Assembly (NCBI GenBank): GCA_030998225.1
Contig: JAPYXD010000680.1
Span: 10,602,001-10,666,000, forward strand
DNA from: Diplolepis rosae
Lineage: Eukaryota > Arthropoda > Insecta > Hymenoptera > Diplolepididae
DNA length: 64,000 nt
Direction: 5' to 3'
Made by a program: the position numbers and the translations under genes. The notes under the pieces were generated by a model. The model saw only the letters and a list, made by a program, of their open reading frames with translations, was not told where the DNA came from and made no database searches. Shown here one piece after another: positions 21,646 to 35,392 of the stretch (its first letter is position 1; the number at the start of each line of letters is the position of its first letter).

Positions 21646-22578
21646 CAAGGTCTGTCACAAAGTAAACGAGACTTTTTCAAAATAGCTATTTATAGTGGCG
21701 CTATCTTTTTACGGGAGTAAGATTTGGAAAGGTACTTCCTTCACTGGTGTTCTGTCCAAATTTCATGACCAACGGACAATTAGAAGCCGAGTTATTGCTT
21801 TATAAATGACAGTGTGTTTATAGCATCGGTCGAAAAATGAACTTCGAACAAAGAGCGAATATTAAGTTTTGTTTGAAACTTGGTAAAACTTTTACTGAAA
21901 CGTTTAAATTAATGAAACAAGTGGATGGTAACAATTGTTTATCCCGTTCCAGAGTCCATGAGTGGTTTAAACGATTTAAAGAAGGTCGTGAGGACATCAA
22001 GGACGACGAACATCCTGGTCAGAAAAGTTTCGTGATTACACCAAGTATCATTGAAATTGTGCGTGAATTTATAAAAAATGAGCTAAAATCTTCTTTGCGA
22101 CACATGGGAATGGAATTGAAAATGTCAAAAGATTCAATTCATCGCATTTTGACCGAAAATTCGCCGTATGAGGTCGCAATACCGTGAAAATGACAGTTGG
22201 CGCCTTTTGCACGATAATGCGCCAGCCCATCGTTCGACGCTTATCACTGATTTTTTTACCAAAAATCACATTTTAACCGTCAATCACTCACCGCATTCAC
22301 CTGATTTGGCGCCTTGCGACTTCTACCTCTTTGGACAACTACATTTGGCAATGAAAGGAAAGCGCTATGCCGATATTGAGACCATACAAAAGGCGTCGAC
22401 CGCGATTCTGAAGAACATTCCTAAATAACGGCTTGAAAATTCATTCTACATGCTAATTGATCGTGCAAAACGTTGTATCGATGCGCAAGGAGACTATTTT
22501 GAATAAAAAGATGATTTTTGAAAAAAAAAATGTGTGTTGTTTTTTGAAAAAGTCTTGTTTACTTTGTGACAGACCTTG
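21646..22578 (+). mobile_element. Mariner element, internally deleted (933 bp)
   Basis: The inverted repeats CAAGGTCTGTCACAAAGTAA are at both ends with TA outside. The length is about 350 bp short of a normal mariner. It encloses a transposase pseudogene. Confidence 0.9.
21837..22506 (+). pseudogene. Mariner transposase with internal deletion
   Basis: The N-terminal frame (ATG at 21837) encodes the paired helix-turn-helix DNA-binding part, with CLSRSRVHEWFKRFKEGRED. It then runs into a deletion that removes roughly 100 or more codons including the first catalytic Asp. The C-terminal part, in another frame, retains LLHDNAPAH and HSPDLAPCDF; the second and third Asp are separated by 34 residues, the DD34D spacing of mariners. 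A stop precedes the final RLENS...GDYFE. It cannot encode active transposase. Confidence 0.88.
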
Positions 22579-25500
22579 TATACAGAGCAGAGTTCTAATG
22601 ATCATATCTTTTAAACAAAAAATGGATACTCTTTGAAATTTTGATATTATTTTTTGAATAGTTGGAATTATATTTTTGAATTTTCTCAGATTGTTTGGTG
22701 CTCCAGAACAATATTTAGCAACAAATTGTTATAAATAAAAAATATTAAATTATTTAATAGATTGTGAGATATATTTAATTTTTAAAAAAATTACGAAAAA
22801 ATGTTTATGTCAATAAGTGGAAAAAAAATTATTTCTATCAAGTACGATTTTGGGAATTGATTTTTCTATCAAAATGCTACCAATTACACATACTTACATC
22901 ACGAAACAAGACAACACCATTTTGGGTGATACGTTTCACGAATTCATACTCAATAACTAAACAGAGTTTTGTGTAGAAAGTTTTATTTTCGATTTCCTTT
23001 GATTGGCCAGTGACACAGGGCAATATTCGTGGCCCATGGTTCGTTCCAGAATCCAGAAGCGAATCTAGTTGGTCGGCGTTGCAGAGGCTAGGGAAATGTA
23101 TAATTCAAATGAGTTACGAGCATATCGCACTCCTGGGAAGTAGGTGCTAAGCGCTCGAATATGCTGATAGAGCCCAGTGATACGTAGAACTGTAGAATCG
23201 CGATGAGGTTGAGATAGACAAGGGATGGGGCAAGAAGAGAGGTGTAAAGGGAGGAAGGTTGGTTTGTAATAGTCTGCGATGGTGCAATGCGATGAGATGT
23301 GATCGCTCAACGATGAGCTGCGAGCGACATGATGGTCCCGCAGCGGTGGCTGCCTGCCGTATGTTCTATCCAGTTACTGTCTATGTTCATTCCACGTGAT
23401 TTCTGTCCCAGAACACATATTTGATGTGTTATACACTTCCTGCTCAATCTTGCACGCATTGAGAAATTTCAATCATCAGCTCTTAAGCATCTGTAAATTT
23501 AGGTAATTTCATGAAGTCCATGTCTTTAAAAACTAGATTTATACATTTTTGCAACATCCACATGAAAAATATTCTTCAGCGCACCATTTACCGCTAGCGA
23601 AAGAAGTTTTTTGCACATCCGTGCGAGAATATTTTTGCCCACTGTACGGGGAAAATTTCGCACACTCATGTTTATTTCTTGTATGGATCATGTGAGTTTC
23701 ACGAAACTAATAAATTTTTATGAAATTCAATGAAATTTTTTTAATTTTATCAAAATTTCGGACATTAAAAATGCAAATAAAGATTAATAAAATTTTTAAT
23801 TAACCTTTCTTGAAAACAATTTTATTTTTATTTATTCTTTTATTTCGTGATAAACTTTACATTGCGTTTATAGACACATTTCTCGAAAATCGTCAGGAAG
23901 AAGCTTTCTCTTATGGTCTGAAATGTGTGATAAGTGGTTTCTGGGATTTGCTCTCTATATGGCTCCCTGGCGCCTCGCTTTTCTAATTGTGCCCATTAAA
24001 ACACCCTTCTTCCAGCAAACACTTCACCACACTGCTTTCCGCAAATTTTCTCGCCCTAATCTTACTGGTAATGCTTGAACTTTCTAAACCTTTGCGAGAA
24101 GGCAAACTTTCACAACTCGCCGCGTGGTAAACGCGAAAGTAACGTCAAACTTGACGGCAGAGTTACATCGAGAGAATCATTGTTTCTCGTCTGTGTCAAT
24201 ATGGCTCTGTATTTCTTTGAACAACTGCAATTAACTGCGCTTGAGTACTGCAGACTAAAATCGCTCTTTTCTTTTAAGAAGGGACTCGTAAAGACTAAAT
24301 TTGGAGGAACAAAGCAGCGGCAAGATAAAGGAAAAAAGCAGGCCTGATGATTAGAGGCACCTGAAAGACGCCAATGCTTCTTTACTTAAAATGCTACAAA
24401 TTCTGAATTTTCTCCAAAAATATCCCTCTGAAATAAATCTTGAGAAAAGGAACAAAAATTACTATTTTTCCTAACATCTGTCAGCTTTCTCTGCAAATGG
24501 CCTTTTAATCACTGAATATTTTAGTTATTAGTATTATGTAATTGAGTCACAGGATGATTTATAATTTAAGTCATTAAGAAGATTCAATAAATATAATAAT
24601 ATTATTGAACGAGTTTAATCCACGAGGAAAAAATTACGAGCTTTCTTTAATGAAAAGGGGTTCTACTGTGAAATTTTCATAGCATCAAATTTTTTTATTC
24701 TCTGAATTAAGAATTTTCTTTTGAGGTCTGTTGTACTCGTGTGAAACAGCAAGTTAAAGGAAAGTCTAAATTTATATAAGATTTTCATACTTAAAACTAA
24801 AAACGCGTATTTCTCAAAACGATTTATTTTTTATCGAGCGTAAAGAATAAAATAAAATAATAAACCGATCTTTCTCAAAAAAAAATACAAAGTAAAAAAA
24901 ATACATCCCGTAGTAAAATTTTAATTTCGCAATAATAATTAATATTTTTTTGTTAATAATATAACAAATAAAAATCGTGATTTTTCGACTGTTTTCTTAT
25001 GACTTCAAAAAAATAGTTTTTTTCATTTTAAATGGATGAATTTACTGCGAGAAATAGCGACATCTTTTCTGATTAATAATCTGTTAGATTTTTCTATCCA
25101 AGATTCGTCAATCCAGGTTAATTAGCAACGCCAGCAGCAGCTAATTTTGTGAGGTCCTTTTTTTAACGTTATCTACAATATGTTTAAGTATTAGAATATT
25201 ATTATATTTATATATTTTCGTTCTCTATGGAAACCATTCTTTGTAATCAAAAAATTTAACCGTAAGCAATTGTCTCTGCATAGAAATAAAAAATCCTAAA
25301 AAATACCTATTTTTCAAATAGACAGTCTTAATTTTTTTTGTAAAATTGAAGAAAAATTGTTCGGTATAATTTTCCGAAAATAAAAGAGAAGCATACGCAC
25401 ATTATATTTTGCAAGTATAAAATGGAAATTTATAGTAATAATTTTCACTCTCTTCATGAGTTTCTTTACTCTACTTTTGAAGCCAAATATAAACACTTTC

Positions 25501-28500
25501 GGTAAGAATTATTCAAATTTGTTCTATGAAAACACATTGAAATTTTCAATAACATTAACTTTTTAGAGGGAAAAGCCATTATATATGTTTAATAAAGGAA
25601 TGAAAATTGTTCTGCATATGTTTATTTAAAAAATACAAAAAATGGACTCTTTTGCATAAATTTAAACAATTTTATAAACTTTAAAAGATTACAAATTCCT
25701 GCAAGAAATAATGAAAATTGTCACGTTATTATCATATATTGCAATTAATTGTTGATACAAATTTTAAACAGTGAATTCTAATATTTAAGTATTAATCAAT
25801 AATGAATTATTGATATAGGTAGTTTAAATGTCTTGTAGAGTAGTTAATAGTAACCACCGACCGATACACAGTAGTTCCGTGTTACCGGCTAAGGAAACGC
25901 GATGACAGAAGTTTCGTGGTCTCTCCAATAGATGGCCTCCACTTAGAGGTCGTTTTCAACCCCTAAATCCGTGATCTTGTGGGTGCTTCTGCAGAGTGGA
26001 TGAATTACCGACACGATGTAAGAACATCAGGATCACTCCCGTAGCCACCTATAAATAAGCACTTGCTAACTCGACGGTTCAAGGGCGCCCTAATCGTTTG
26101 AATTATTAATCGAGCATTCTTTACATCAACCCATTACTTCACAGAGCAACTTTACAACTCATTGTAAATATTAAAAATATAAAAATATTGAAAATCATGG
26201 AAATGAATAATGATATTTTTTTATAAACTCTTTTATCTATATTTTTTTAAACTATTATTTTTAGCGAATTTAATTAGTATATTTTGCAACTACGGGAAAA
26301 AAAGTTTATTTTGCGATTGTGAAGTTTGATTCCCGGGCAAAGTGAGGTCAACAGTCAGACGAGTAAAATAAATCTTTTTCCCGTGTTTCACACAATTTTT
26401 TTTCTACTGCGAGGTCAAAAAATGGATTTTTTGGACCGCAGGGGGCAATAAAATTCACTTTATGGCCCGCTAGTAGAGAAAAGTACTAATTTTTTTTAAA
26501 ATATGTAAATCTGAAAGTTGAACCCTTTTTCTAAAGAGTAGGAGAGGCGATTAGTGTAATTTGAAGTAATTACAATTAAGCTAATACCCAAACATTAATT
26601 AGCAGAACTTGAAGATGTTCGCATTAAATAGGTAATGTACTATGGTCTTAAGCTGCTTGTTTCAATAGTCGGTGATCTTCGATTTCCAAGAGGAATTTAA
26701 TCAATCACTTGAGAAAATATCCTTTCTGATTGTGTTGAATATAAATTTAATTTAATTGTCTCGGTTAATTAATCATATTCCATTTTAATTTTACTGATAT
26801 TGCAACATTATTTGTGCGTTATGTTTATCACAACAAATTGGGAAGATGTACTTTCTAAATTCAAATGAAATGGAATTTTTGTATTTCAAAACATAGAAAA
26901 CGATTTTGTCGCAACAACAAAACTATTTTGTTGACATTTATGTAATCAGATTTTCTTTCTTCAAAACAACAACTTTTAGTGAAAAAATTTTGGTTATTCT
27001 AGAAATAATACAATTACACAATTAGATAAGTGGATTTTATAATTTAACAATATAATTTACAAGTATCCATTGACACTACTTGCAATAATTTAAAAATTTT
27101 TCACTGAAAGTTAAGGATGAAAATGTATGCCAGAATAGCAGAAAACGATTTATCAGAGGGTTTTCGGATTTATTTTACTTCAAAACTTGAGGAACACTTT
27201 TACGTCTGATTTTTATGGATCCAGGTGGTAAAATATGTAATCCTTCCAAAAAAATTTTGAAGAAAAGTCATGAAAACGAAGATTAGCAGATGTATATTTT
27301 TTTTCAGTCATAAATTCATCAAAATAAATAACTTATCATTAACATTATATAAATATACATTATTTGCAAACATCATAGTTCAGAAAAATGGCCAATAAAA
27401 GTTTTGAAATTTATTTATATTAATTTTTCCATATTTTGCGAAAATGCTAATAAAATTGTCTAAATCGACTTTTACAGTTATTATTAAGATTTGAGTATTA
27501 TTAAAAGCAACCGTTCTGAATTATAAATAATTAATCCTTAATTCCAAAATGTTTTATTCATAACGATTGCACCAATTAGAACATAATTTTGGTCAATGAA
27601 TATAATTTTTTTCTGTTCCCACACATTTTTTCCAATTTTTATATTATTATTTAACCTAAAGACGCATGTATTTTATCCACAGATTTTACTTTATTTTATA
27701 GGAAATTCAGCAATAGAATGATTAATGATTTGCAGAAAGTGATTTCAATGATTGGCGTGAATGAACTTATTATGTTTTCCTAATTATTGTTTTCTGTGTG
27801 TGGCCCCGAACTGCTTTATTTTCAATTCGATGATGCGCCACTCTTAATAATTATATGATTGACTTTTGATCCCCTAATAAAAAATACGATCAATATCGCT
27901 CTAAAGCTTGCTTTATGCTCACTTCATTTACATTTTTCATTCACCCCAAGAATTTCATAATAATCTGAAAAATAATTTAATAAAATTTGACAATATTTTT
28001 TATTTAATCAAGTAACTTTTATATGAATTCATTAATTTTTGTTAACCAAGAGTCGTAGGATTTTTATCCTTTTAAATTTGGGGAAAATTGTATCACGTAA
28101 TTTCTGCATTCACACAATAAAATAATTATAGTCAAATATTTTTAATGACAATTTATTCTAGGAAAAAATATTATCCCCCTATAAAATTATAGATCTTATC
28201 TAATATAGCTGATGACACGGTTGAACTTATTTCAAATACCAAACCAACTCTTGTCTTAGGCCAAGTAGTGAAGCAAACTATCGAAATCATTCGAAAAATC
28301 GCTCGTCATCTGATCTCTCGATACCAGGGACGGCCTCGTAGTCAAATAATTATTTTTGTTTTTGAACTTTTCAAAATATTTTCATAGGATGTCGTTGATA
28401 TATGAATTAGGGTCATTTTTGAAAAATTGAAATGACAAATAGAAAAATATGGGTAATCGTTGGTAATAAAATTTTAATCAGTTACAAAATTAATTTGCAT

Positions 28501-29925
28501 AATTTTTTTAAATTAAATTCTATAAATTAGAATAAACTGCAATAAAAAGAATATAATTTTTTCTAAAAGTTTGTAAATATTTCTTGACTCTGATAAAGCT
28601 TTTTGAATTTTCTGAAGCAAAAAAATGTAGTCTTTTTTTAAATTTCTTATATCCTTCAATAATTTTGTAGGAAACGCACAACATTTTCCTGGAAAAATGG
28701 TGATAAGTTGTGGAAGATTATAAGAAAATTTAATTGAATTAATTATTCGTAATAGAAAGATAGAAAAAAATTGTGAAGAAAAGCATATTCGCGTAGCATC
28801 CAGATAAAATGTTTGTACCCTCTATCGTGTTATACATATTTTGATGATTTATTACCTCTCGTATGTGAGGCAATACCCTCTTTCCGAGCCATAAGTGCAC
28901 GTTTAAGCGATAAATCTTGTAGCCACTGAGAAGAGTCTTGCAACATCGCTGTGTACAACGATGTGTACACGAAGCGATCGCGCTTTTCCACTTAACATCG
29001 ATATCTCCTAAACATGTAGGCGCTTCTCTCGAACTCGAGCAGATTTTATTTTACAACGCGGATCTATTTTAATTTTTCTGATTTATTTTAATGTCCAAAT
29101 TCTTTCCTCGTGTGTCCTCTTCACTTAAATAACGTGGCATGTTTTGAGAAAAATAACAGGAAAGAGATAGATGACAAAGAAGTTTAATTTTGATAAAAAG
29201 TTGATGTAATCACCTCTGTTTAAAAATATTTGTTTTTGCTTAAAATTAGTAAAATCTAGGATCTATTTGAAATTGAATTGTTTAATAATAAAGCGCTATG
29301 TTTAAAATAATCTATTATAATTTTACAAGATATGAAATGCAGGGTACGAAGAAATGTATCTCGTTCCTGAAGAAGATAAGACGAGATCGGTATTCTTTCG
29401 GTTCCAGAAAAAGATTGGACGCGAACAGTAGTAGTCATAGTTCTTTGAATTTTAATCAATTCGTTCGTTCAAATGCGTCCGCCCATTATTTTGGAGATCC
29501 GTTGTATTTTCAGTGCTACCGCATTCTTGTTGTTTTACGCTTATTGTCTTTTAATTAAGGTTCTGTAATTTTATTTTTAACGATTTCTTTTTGGTAGTAT
29601 ATCTTGTCAAATTATCTCTGGGTGTGCTTTTCACGCTTTGACAGGTCTTCTTTTCGCAGTTATATTCATCTGAAGTAAATAATTTATTTCTGCTTACAAT
29701 ACAGAAAAAACAATGTTATTTTAACACGGAATCTGATTTTAAAATTCATGAGAGAAATATTCAATCCGTCTAATAGGTATATGAAGTAATTTAAAAATTA
29801 ATAACTACGATGGATTCTCAGTACCGGACAGACATCATTGGCTTTTTTTTTCATGTCTATCTGATACCAGAAATCCATTTAAGTTTTGAATTTTTGAATA
29901 ATCTTACATACTGTAATTGCAGTCA
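22579..29925. other. Long low-repeat stretch without recognisable genes
   Basis: No transposon ends, no splice-bounded coding gene and no RNA gene could be supported across about 7.3 kb. More balanced base composition occurs at 22960-23420, 23930-24350, 25850-26110 and 28790-29000. A TATAAATA word with downstream GC-richer sequence lies near 26050 and could be a promoter, but nothing downstream confirms it. A short cluster of AACAAAA/TTTTGTTG words at about 26900-26945 resembles the iterons of the 1,330-bp element. The 90-codon frame at 24075-24347 has no recognisable domain. This may be host intergenic or intronic DNA. Confidence 0.45.
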
Positions 29926-29933
29926 GGGGCGGA

Positions 29934-31410
29934 CGAACAGTAAAATTTTGTGCAGGCAGCGGATGAGTTTGGCGCCCCTTTCCATCCTTTTTTCTATCGA
30001 ACATTCCAAAAGCGTCCAAATAATATTCAGCACAAAATAATATATATTTTTTTTGTAATAATATACTATCATTGCTGACAAATCTTGCAAATCCTATTTT
30101 GGTTGAAAACTGTGTTTCTTGCAACTTTTATAAATGTATTTTCCTAGCTTTCTTCATCTTTATCTATTTTTGATTCTTTGTTTTCTTTTTCGGAATTATC
30201 AGATGCTTTGAAAAATCGATTCAGTGATTTAGCTTGTTTTCATTTAGTTTTATTTCTTTAATTTTTGTTTTTCTGTAAAAAGCTCCCGAAGCTTTTTTAT
30301 TCTCCAAATTTTCGAACATTTTCACGTAGTTACCTAATGCTCTTTGAATACTTTTACTATAAACTTGTTACTGTAAGACCTGCTTGTAAATATAATTTAA
30401 TCTGTCCTACATGTTAACACTCGATGCGAGCATACAAGCCAATAAATGCAAATAATACAAAGGTGTGCTGATCTATGTGCAACTGGAACGCCGTTTACAT
30501 TGAGGGATTGTTACCAGGATCGCTCGAGAAATTTGAAAATCGCCTTTTCAAATTTTTTGATTGGTTTAATTAAGGGGCTATACCAGTGTGAGAGCTTAAA
30601 ATTTAAATGATTTTTGGGAATTTTTTTAAAGAAAACTATTAAACTAAATATTTCTGAAAATTAACAATGTATTTAGCTATATTTGATGAATATTACATTT
30701 AATTTTTATTAAAAAATATTGAAAATTAAGCGAGTTATGCGCTGTCTTCGGAAACGCGAAAAAAAAAAGTTCCCCCACTGCGGCCACGATTCCGGTCGAT
30801 TGAGTAACTGAAATTGAAAAAAAAGGCATTAAACTAGAAGGTATTTTCTATACAGTGAACTAGGATTTTTGAAAAATTCCAAAATCGAACAAAATGGCGT
30901 CAATATGAAGAAAACAGTCTATTTTTTTATTAAAAAATAGTCGGTTTTTTATCTGCTAAAATTTCAATTTTTATCCGATTAAAAATATCCTAGTTCACTG
31001 TATGGAAAATATAGTCAAGAGTAGTCAGTTAAAATTTCAAGTCAATAGGATAATTAGTCTTCGAGTTAGAATGGCCACAAATTGGAAAAATCTCATTTTG
31101 AGAAAAACGCGTTCAAAGATTCAAAAAATATTAGAGATAGGACTTTGAAATTTTCACAAAATATTCTTAAAAGTGCAAACTGTCGAATAAGCAAAAAAAA
31201 AATCAATTTTTTGAAAGTGTCACACTGGTATAGCCCCTTAACTTTCATAAAGTTCTGCTTTCACGAAAATTTCTGAAAAAAAAAGGTTTTTTCTCGTAGC
31301 AAAGGGAAAATAGGGTCATATGCGTCGGTCCAAAAAAGCAATTTGGCGATTGGCGCCCCTTAAAATTTGGAGCCTTAGGCAACCGTCTGCTTCGCCTTAA
31401 TCCGCCCCTG
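29934..31410. mobile_element. hAT-type non-autonomous element with nested TTAA insertion
   Basis: The ends CAGGGGCGGAC and TCCGCCCCTG form inverted repeats. They are flanked by ATTGCAGT (29926-29933) and ATTGCAAT (31411-31418), an 8-bp duplication with one difference, the length made by hAT transposases. About 660 bp of the interior is a later TTAA-flanked insertion. No transposase frame remains. Confidence 0.8.
30574..31237. mobile_element. 664-bp TTAA element nested in the hAT element
   Basis: The ends GGGGCTATACCAGTGTGA and TCACACTGGTATAGCCCC are perfect inverted repeats with TTAA on both sides (30570-30573, 31238-31241). A further internal inverted repeat centres near 30930 (TATACAGTGAACTAGGAT and ATCCTAGTTCACTGTAT). 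A plus-strand frame of 64 codons at 31082 is not recognisable. Confidence 0.8.
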
Positions 31411-31452
31411 ATTGCAATCACCAACTCATTAAAATGTTTGAGACATACTTAA

Positions 31453-31792
31453 ACGTCACGTGACTAGATTTCTACTTTACCGAAATTTCAGTTGATGTAA
31501 CACCATTTCTATAAAAAATAATATACGTAACTAAAAATTTGTATAGTAAAATAAAATGCACTAACAGATCTATCTGGTCATAAATATGTATAATTATAAA
31601 CAAAATTTTTTTATGAAAAAAAGAATTTTATAATAATGAACATTTATGGCCAGGCACACGTATCTTTGTTTTAGTTTTAATAAAATTTAATTTTCAACTT
31701 GTTATCTCATTTTTTATAGAAATGGGGATACACGAATTGAAAATGCTGGTAAGGTAGGAATCTAGTCACGTGGTCTGGTTGGTCTATGGCCT
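31453..31792. mobile_element. GGCCAT-family TTAA element, left tip eroded
   Basis: The right end reads CACGTGGTCTGGTTGGTCTATGGCC|TTAA as in the other copies. The left side starts TTAAACGTCACGTGACTAG, so the GGCCAT tip has been lost or changed. The next sequence, from 31797 (GGGGGGAAGTCC...), begins directly at the same TTAA and may be another element of unknown extent. Confidence 0.55.
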
Positions 31793-31865
31793 TAAGGGGG
31801 GAAGTCCATGTAAACGCCTCAAAATCAGTCATATTTTAAAAATGTTTTTGACGGTGATAATAGTA

Positions 31866-32502
31866 TATTATGTGCCTAAGCACACAATGAGGGTGATTGC
31901 GTGACGAGCGACAATGCTCGCAGGAGATCGAAGCCAAGGCGTAGGTGAGGCATAGTCGAGGCGTAGCCGAGACGTAGCTGAGGCAAAGCCGAGACAAAGC
32001 CGAGACGAATCCGAGGCGCGATCAGTCCTGCGAGCATTGTCGCGAGTCTCGCAATGTCCCGAATTGTGTGCATTGGCACATATTCTATTTTATGTGACTA
32101 TGGCGCGGATACGAGTTTTTATGCGTACATTGGAATCTAATCTAGTACTTATTGTAGTTGTTTGCTGCGCTAGTTGTACGAAGCGGGCGCAAATTGGCGA
32201 CTAGTCCCGGCCATTTTGATTTTATCGGTCTTGTGTAGTAGTCAGTGCTAATGCTAACGCTGTACGAAGAAGAAGTGAGAAGACGAAGAATAAGAATAAG
32301 AATAAGAAATAGATTGCGTTCCGCTGTACGGAGAAGAAGTGAGAAGAAGAAGAATAAGAAATAGATTGCGTTCCGCTGCAAAACTATAATGCGCATGCGC
32401 AGTTCAATTTCTACATTGTATTCCTATGTAACGGAATATACAACATTGCTTTACTCTCAGCTGTAACGGAAAAACGAATTTCCGCGGCTGAGGCACATAA
32501 TA
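31866..32502. mobile_element. 0.6-kb element with TATTATGTGCC ends, copy 1
   Basis: It begins TATTATGTGCCTAAG and ends GGCTGAGGCACATAATA, a short inverted repeat. Near the left end are several copies of a roughly 12-bp word (CGAGACGTAGC, CGAGGCGTAGC). A purine run of GAAGAA/AATAAG lies at about 32262-32365. A nearly identical copy is at 37227-37826. No coding gene. Confidence 0.6.
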
Positions 32503-32877
32503 GTAGATTGTGTACCAAGGGCGGCATGGTGTCGATTGTGACGAGTGCGAAGTGTACCCGCCCGAGCGTAGCGAGGGCGGTATTCACACGAGTCACATCG
32601 CTACCATGTCGCTCGAGGTACACACGACGTTTTGTGTCCAAATTGGTGGAAAAAGTCGCGTTGCGTGCGAGTGCGTAGTTAGCCGCGGGCAGTCAAGTTT
32701 CGTGCGGTATGAACATTCTGCCCGTTGGAGCGGGCGGTATGAACATTATCGCCCTTTGAAGCAGGCGGTATGAACATTTCGCCCGATTTTGACGCCAAGG
32801 CACAATTGACTGCATGCCGCTCTACGCACAAGCATGCAATGCGATTTTTTCCGCCCGTTTGGACACAAAATAATTTT
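32501..32877 (+). repeat. GC-rich element, copy 2 (inverted relative to copy at 21241)
   Basis: It begins TAGTAGATTGTGTACCAAGG and ends CCGTTTGGACACAAAA, matching the reverse complement of 21241-21620 with only scattered differences. It adjoins the preceding element directly, sharing the TAGTAG junction. Confidence 0.7.
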
Positions 32878-34384
32878 ACTTTTTCAAATTTTTAACATAA
32901 CTTTATTCAACTTTTCTAAAGTAAAAAAATTTTTTTTTCCTTCCAAAATGGCGGCTCAGGATAATTTTTCGTCTGTCGTCTTCGGTGCGAGGTCCACAAG
33001 TGCTCTATTTATCACACATTAACCATTGATCTGAAACAAAAAAATTAAATTTCTTTCTTTTTATCACATATTAACGGTAAGGATAAACTTATATCACTAA
33101 AAAAAAAAACATAAAATTCAATATAAAATAAGCCTTTGAAAAATAAGTTAGAATTTTGGGATATTTTTTCGACATTTTTGACCCCCATAGAGTATTTTAT
33201 TAACGCGAAATATCTGAAATTTTAGGTTTATCCTTCCGATAATAATGTAGAGAAAAGCCTACCAAAAGTCCAGACAAATCGGTCGATAACTTTTCGAGTT
33301 ACAACATGAGCAGTTTTTGAAAATACAGTTTCAAGATAATCGCGTTTAAAGGTTTAGTATAGTATAATGACCATTTTTAGTCGACAGTACTTAGAATAGA
33401 CTTTGTAATCAAGTTTGGCGTCTGAACCCTATAAAAGTTCAAGTCATGTCTTCAGCAAATTTTTAACAGCGAATCAATATGATTTGCTAACTCAAGATTT
33501 GCGAAAAAGGAATGTCGATGTTAGATAGGTGCGGGTGGCCAAGACTTCCGTCATTTCTAAGTTAGGTTGACGCCAAGCAAGTCGATTTATCAGAATAATG
33601 TGCACGCCATTACCTACGCGTCTCCGCCTTTAAACTGAAATCTTGGTTTCAGGCAAACCCCACCTTAGACTTCTCTTTCCAAATTCGATCATTTTTATTC
33701 AAATAATCATTCACGTTGCAGTGAATGCAAAATTACCTCGGATTTTATGATCAATTCTGACTTTATGAAAATATAGATTTAAACATTTGATCTCGTTTTC
33801 TAAAGAGACTTTAACATTACATCTAAAAATGCACAAAATTTCTGGAAGGAAAAGGGTAGAAGTAGAAAAAATAGATTAATATTATTGGGTTTTTGAATTA
33901 AAAAAATTATTTGACAGCTTTGAACACATGTTTGGTAGAATCAAGAAAAATATTTGATAGAAACGACATATTTTTAACGAAATATTGTGTTGGGTGAAAT
34001 TCTAAGGTTAAACCAACTAAATATTTTTTTGAGCGCAGGATATTATTAGATTTTTAAAAAATCAATGATTTTTAAGACCTTGATTCCAAAAAATGAGCTT
34101 TACAAAATCAATATGATAAAAAAACCAAAACTCTGAGCTGTAAACCCTCTGAATGCAGCAGGTCTTGCCAGGAAAAAATTAATGAGTCGTACAAATTAAA
34201 GGCATATGATGTTTGTGAAAATAGAAAATTTCACTGATTTTAGGACCATACATGTTTATGTTCAAAACAACAAAAAGTTTGTCTTACAGTTCTAGCCCTC
34301 CCTAGACCAGGCCTTATAGTCAGCGCCAGAACTGGAAACCAGACAGTCTGGTCTGGCGCTGGCCAGCGCCATGAAATTTGTCCA
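32878..34384. other. No gene seen
   Basis: AT-rich with some balanced stretches (33460-33660). No terminal repeats or convincing coding frames. A GC-rich patch at 34330-34375 contains palindromic CCAGACAGTCTGG next to repeated TGGCGCTGG words. Confidence 0.4.
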
Positions 34385-34602
34385 CACGGGGAGCTGGGAA
34401 TACAGACATTTACGGAACCGAGTTCTAGAAAATTTAAAATACTTTCTAAAATAAAATACAGAAATTTCAATGATCTTTCCTGAATGTTCCGCATTGTATC
34501 CTGAAAAGTTCTGTAAATTTTCTAGAAACTCTGTTCCGTAAATGCCTGTATCCCCAACTCTTAAACAGTTCTATAAACTTTAACAAAATATTTTTTTCCG
34601 TG
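34385..34602. mobile_element. 218-bp palindromic element with CACGG ends
   Basis: The left CACGGGGAGCTGGGAATACA and right CCCCAACTCTTAAACAG...TTTTTTTCCGTG are imperfect inverted repeats sharing TTTACGGAAC and TTCTAGAAA words, followed by TA. The CACGG end matches the left end of the 11.6-kb transposon, suggesting the same class. Confidence 0.5.
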
Positions 34603-35392
34603 TAATTCGTTTCAGAATGTCGTTCGTGTGCTTCCGTCGTTTTCCGATTGGCTTCATAGACTCGATCCAAGTCTGTCCAACTCAGTAGTAGCTTATAAGC
34701 GAGATTTCTTTCGGAATATGTCAAGAAAGAATAGCCGAGAGGCTTTAGGCGTTAGGAATGCGTTTAGTTATGTAGATACAGGTAGGTTAGAGGCTTCGAA
34801 TCCAAAAGTGGTAATAAAATTTTTAATTCAAGCTTGCGATTACAAATAATGTATCAATGTGTAAACTAAATATCTGAACATAAATAAGGTGATTTTATAA
34901 TAATATCTGTGTCCATGTTTCCACTGAAACATCTCCCCTCTCCTCAGGACCGGATCCCCCCTTCTTTCTTTCATTTGTTTTGCACGCTTTATAAAACTTT
35001 AATATATAGTGTATTTCAAATTCTTGTAGGTTTTATAACAGTTAGAAGAACATATATATATATATTCAATATAATATATAATATAATAATATATCAATGT
35101 ACTCTAACTCCGTATTATTAATAAGCATTGCAACAAAAAATTTTCCATCAATTATCATTTTAACGCAAACACGCATTCAAGTCTGATAACACTAATGACC
35201 TGAAAAGAGTCTCCTAAACTCGCTAAATATAAATAGTAAAAACCGTTGATAACACAAGCCGACATTTTTTAGACCCCGGGACAAAACTATTTTTTTCCGG
35301 AGGTTCCAGTTGCGCTGAATCCGACCACAGAATTGCTTCATCGCGTCAAGTTTTCGAGAAATCCTAACCTAAAAGTGCAAAAACACTGTTTT

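Noticed and set aside
25850..26110. tRNA- or rRNA-like segment
   Set aside because: No cloverleaf with matching A and B boxes could be drawn; composition alone is not evidence.
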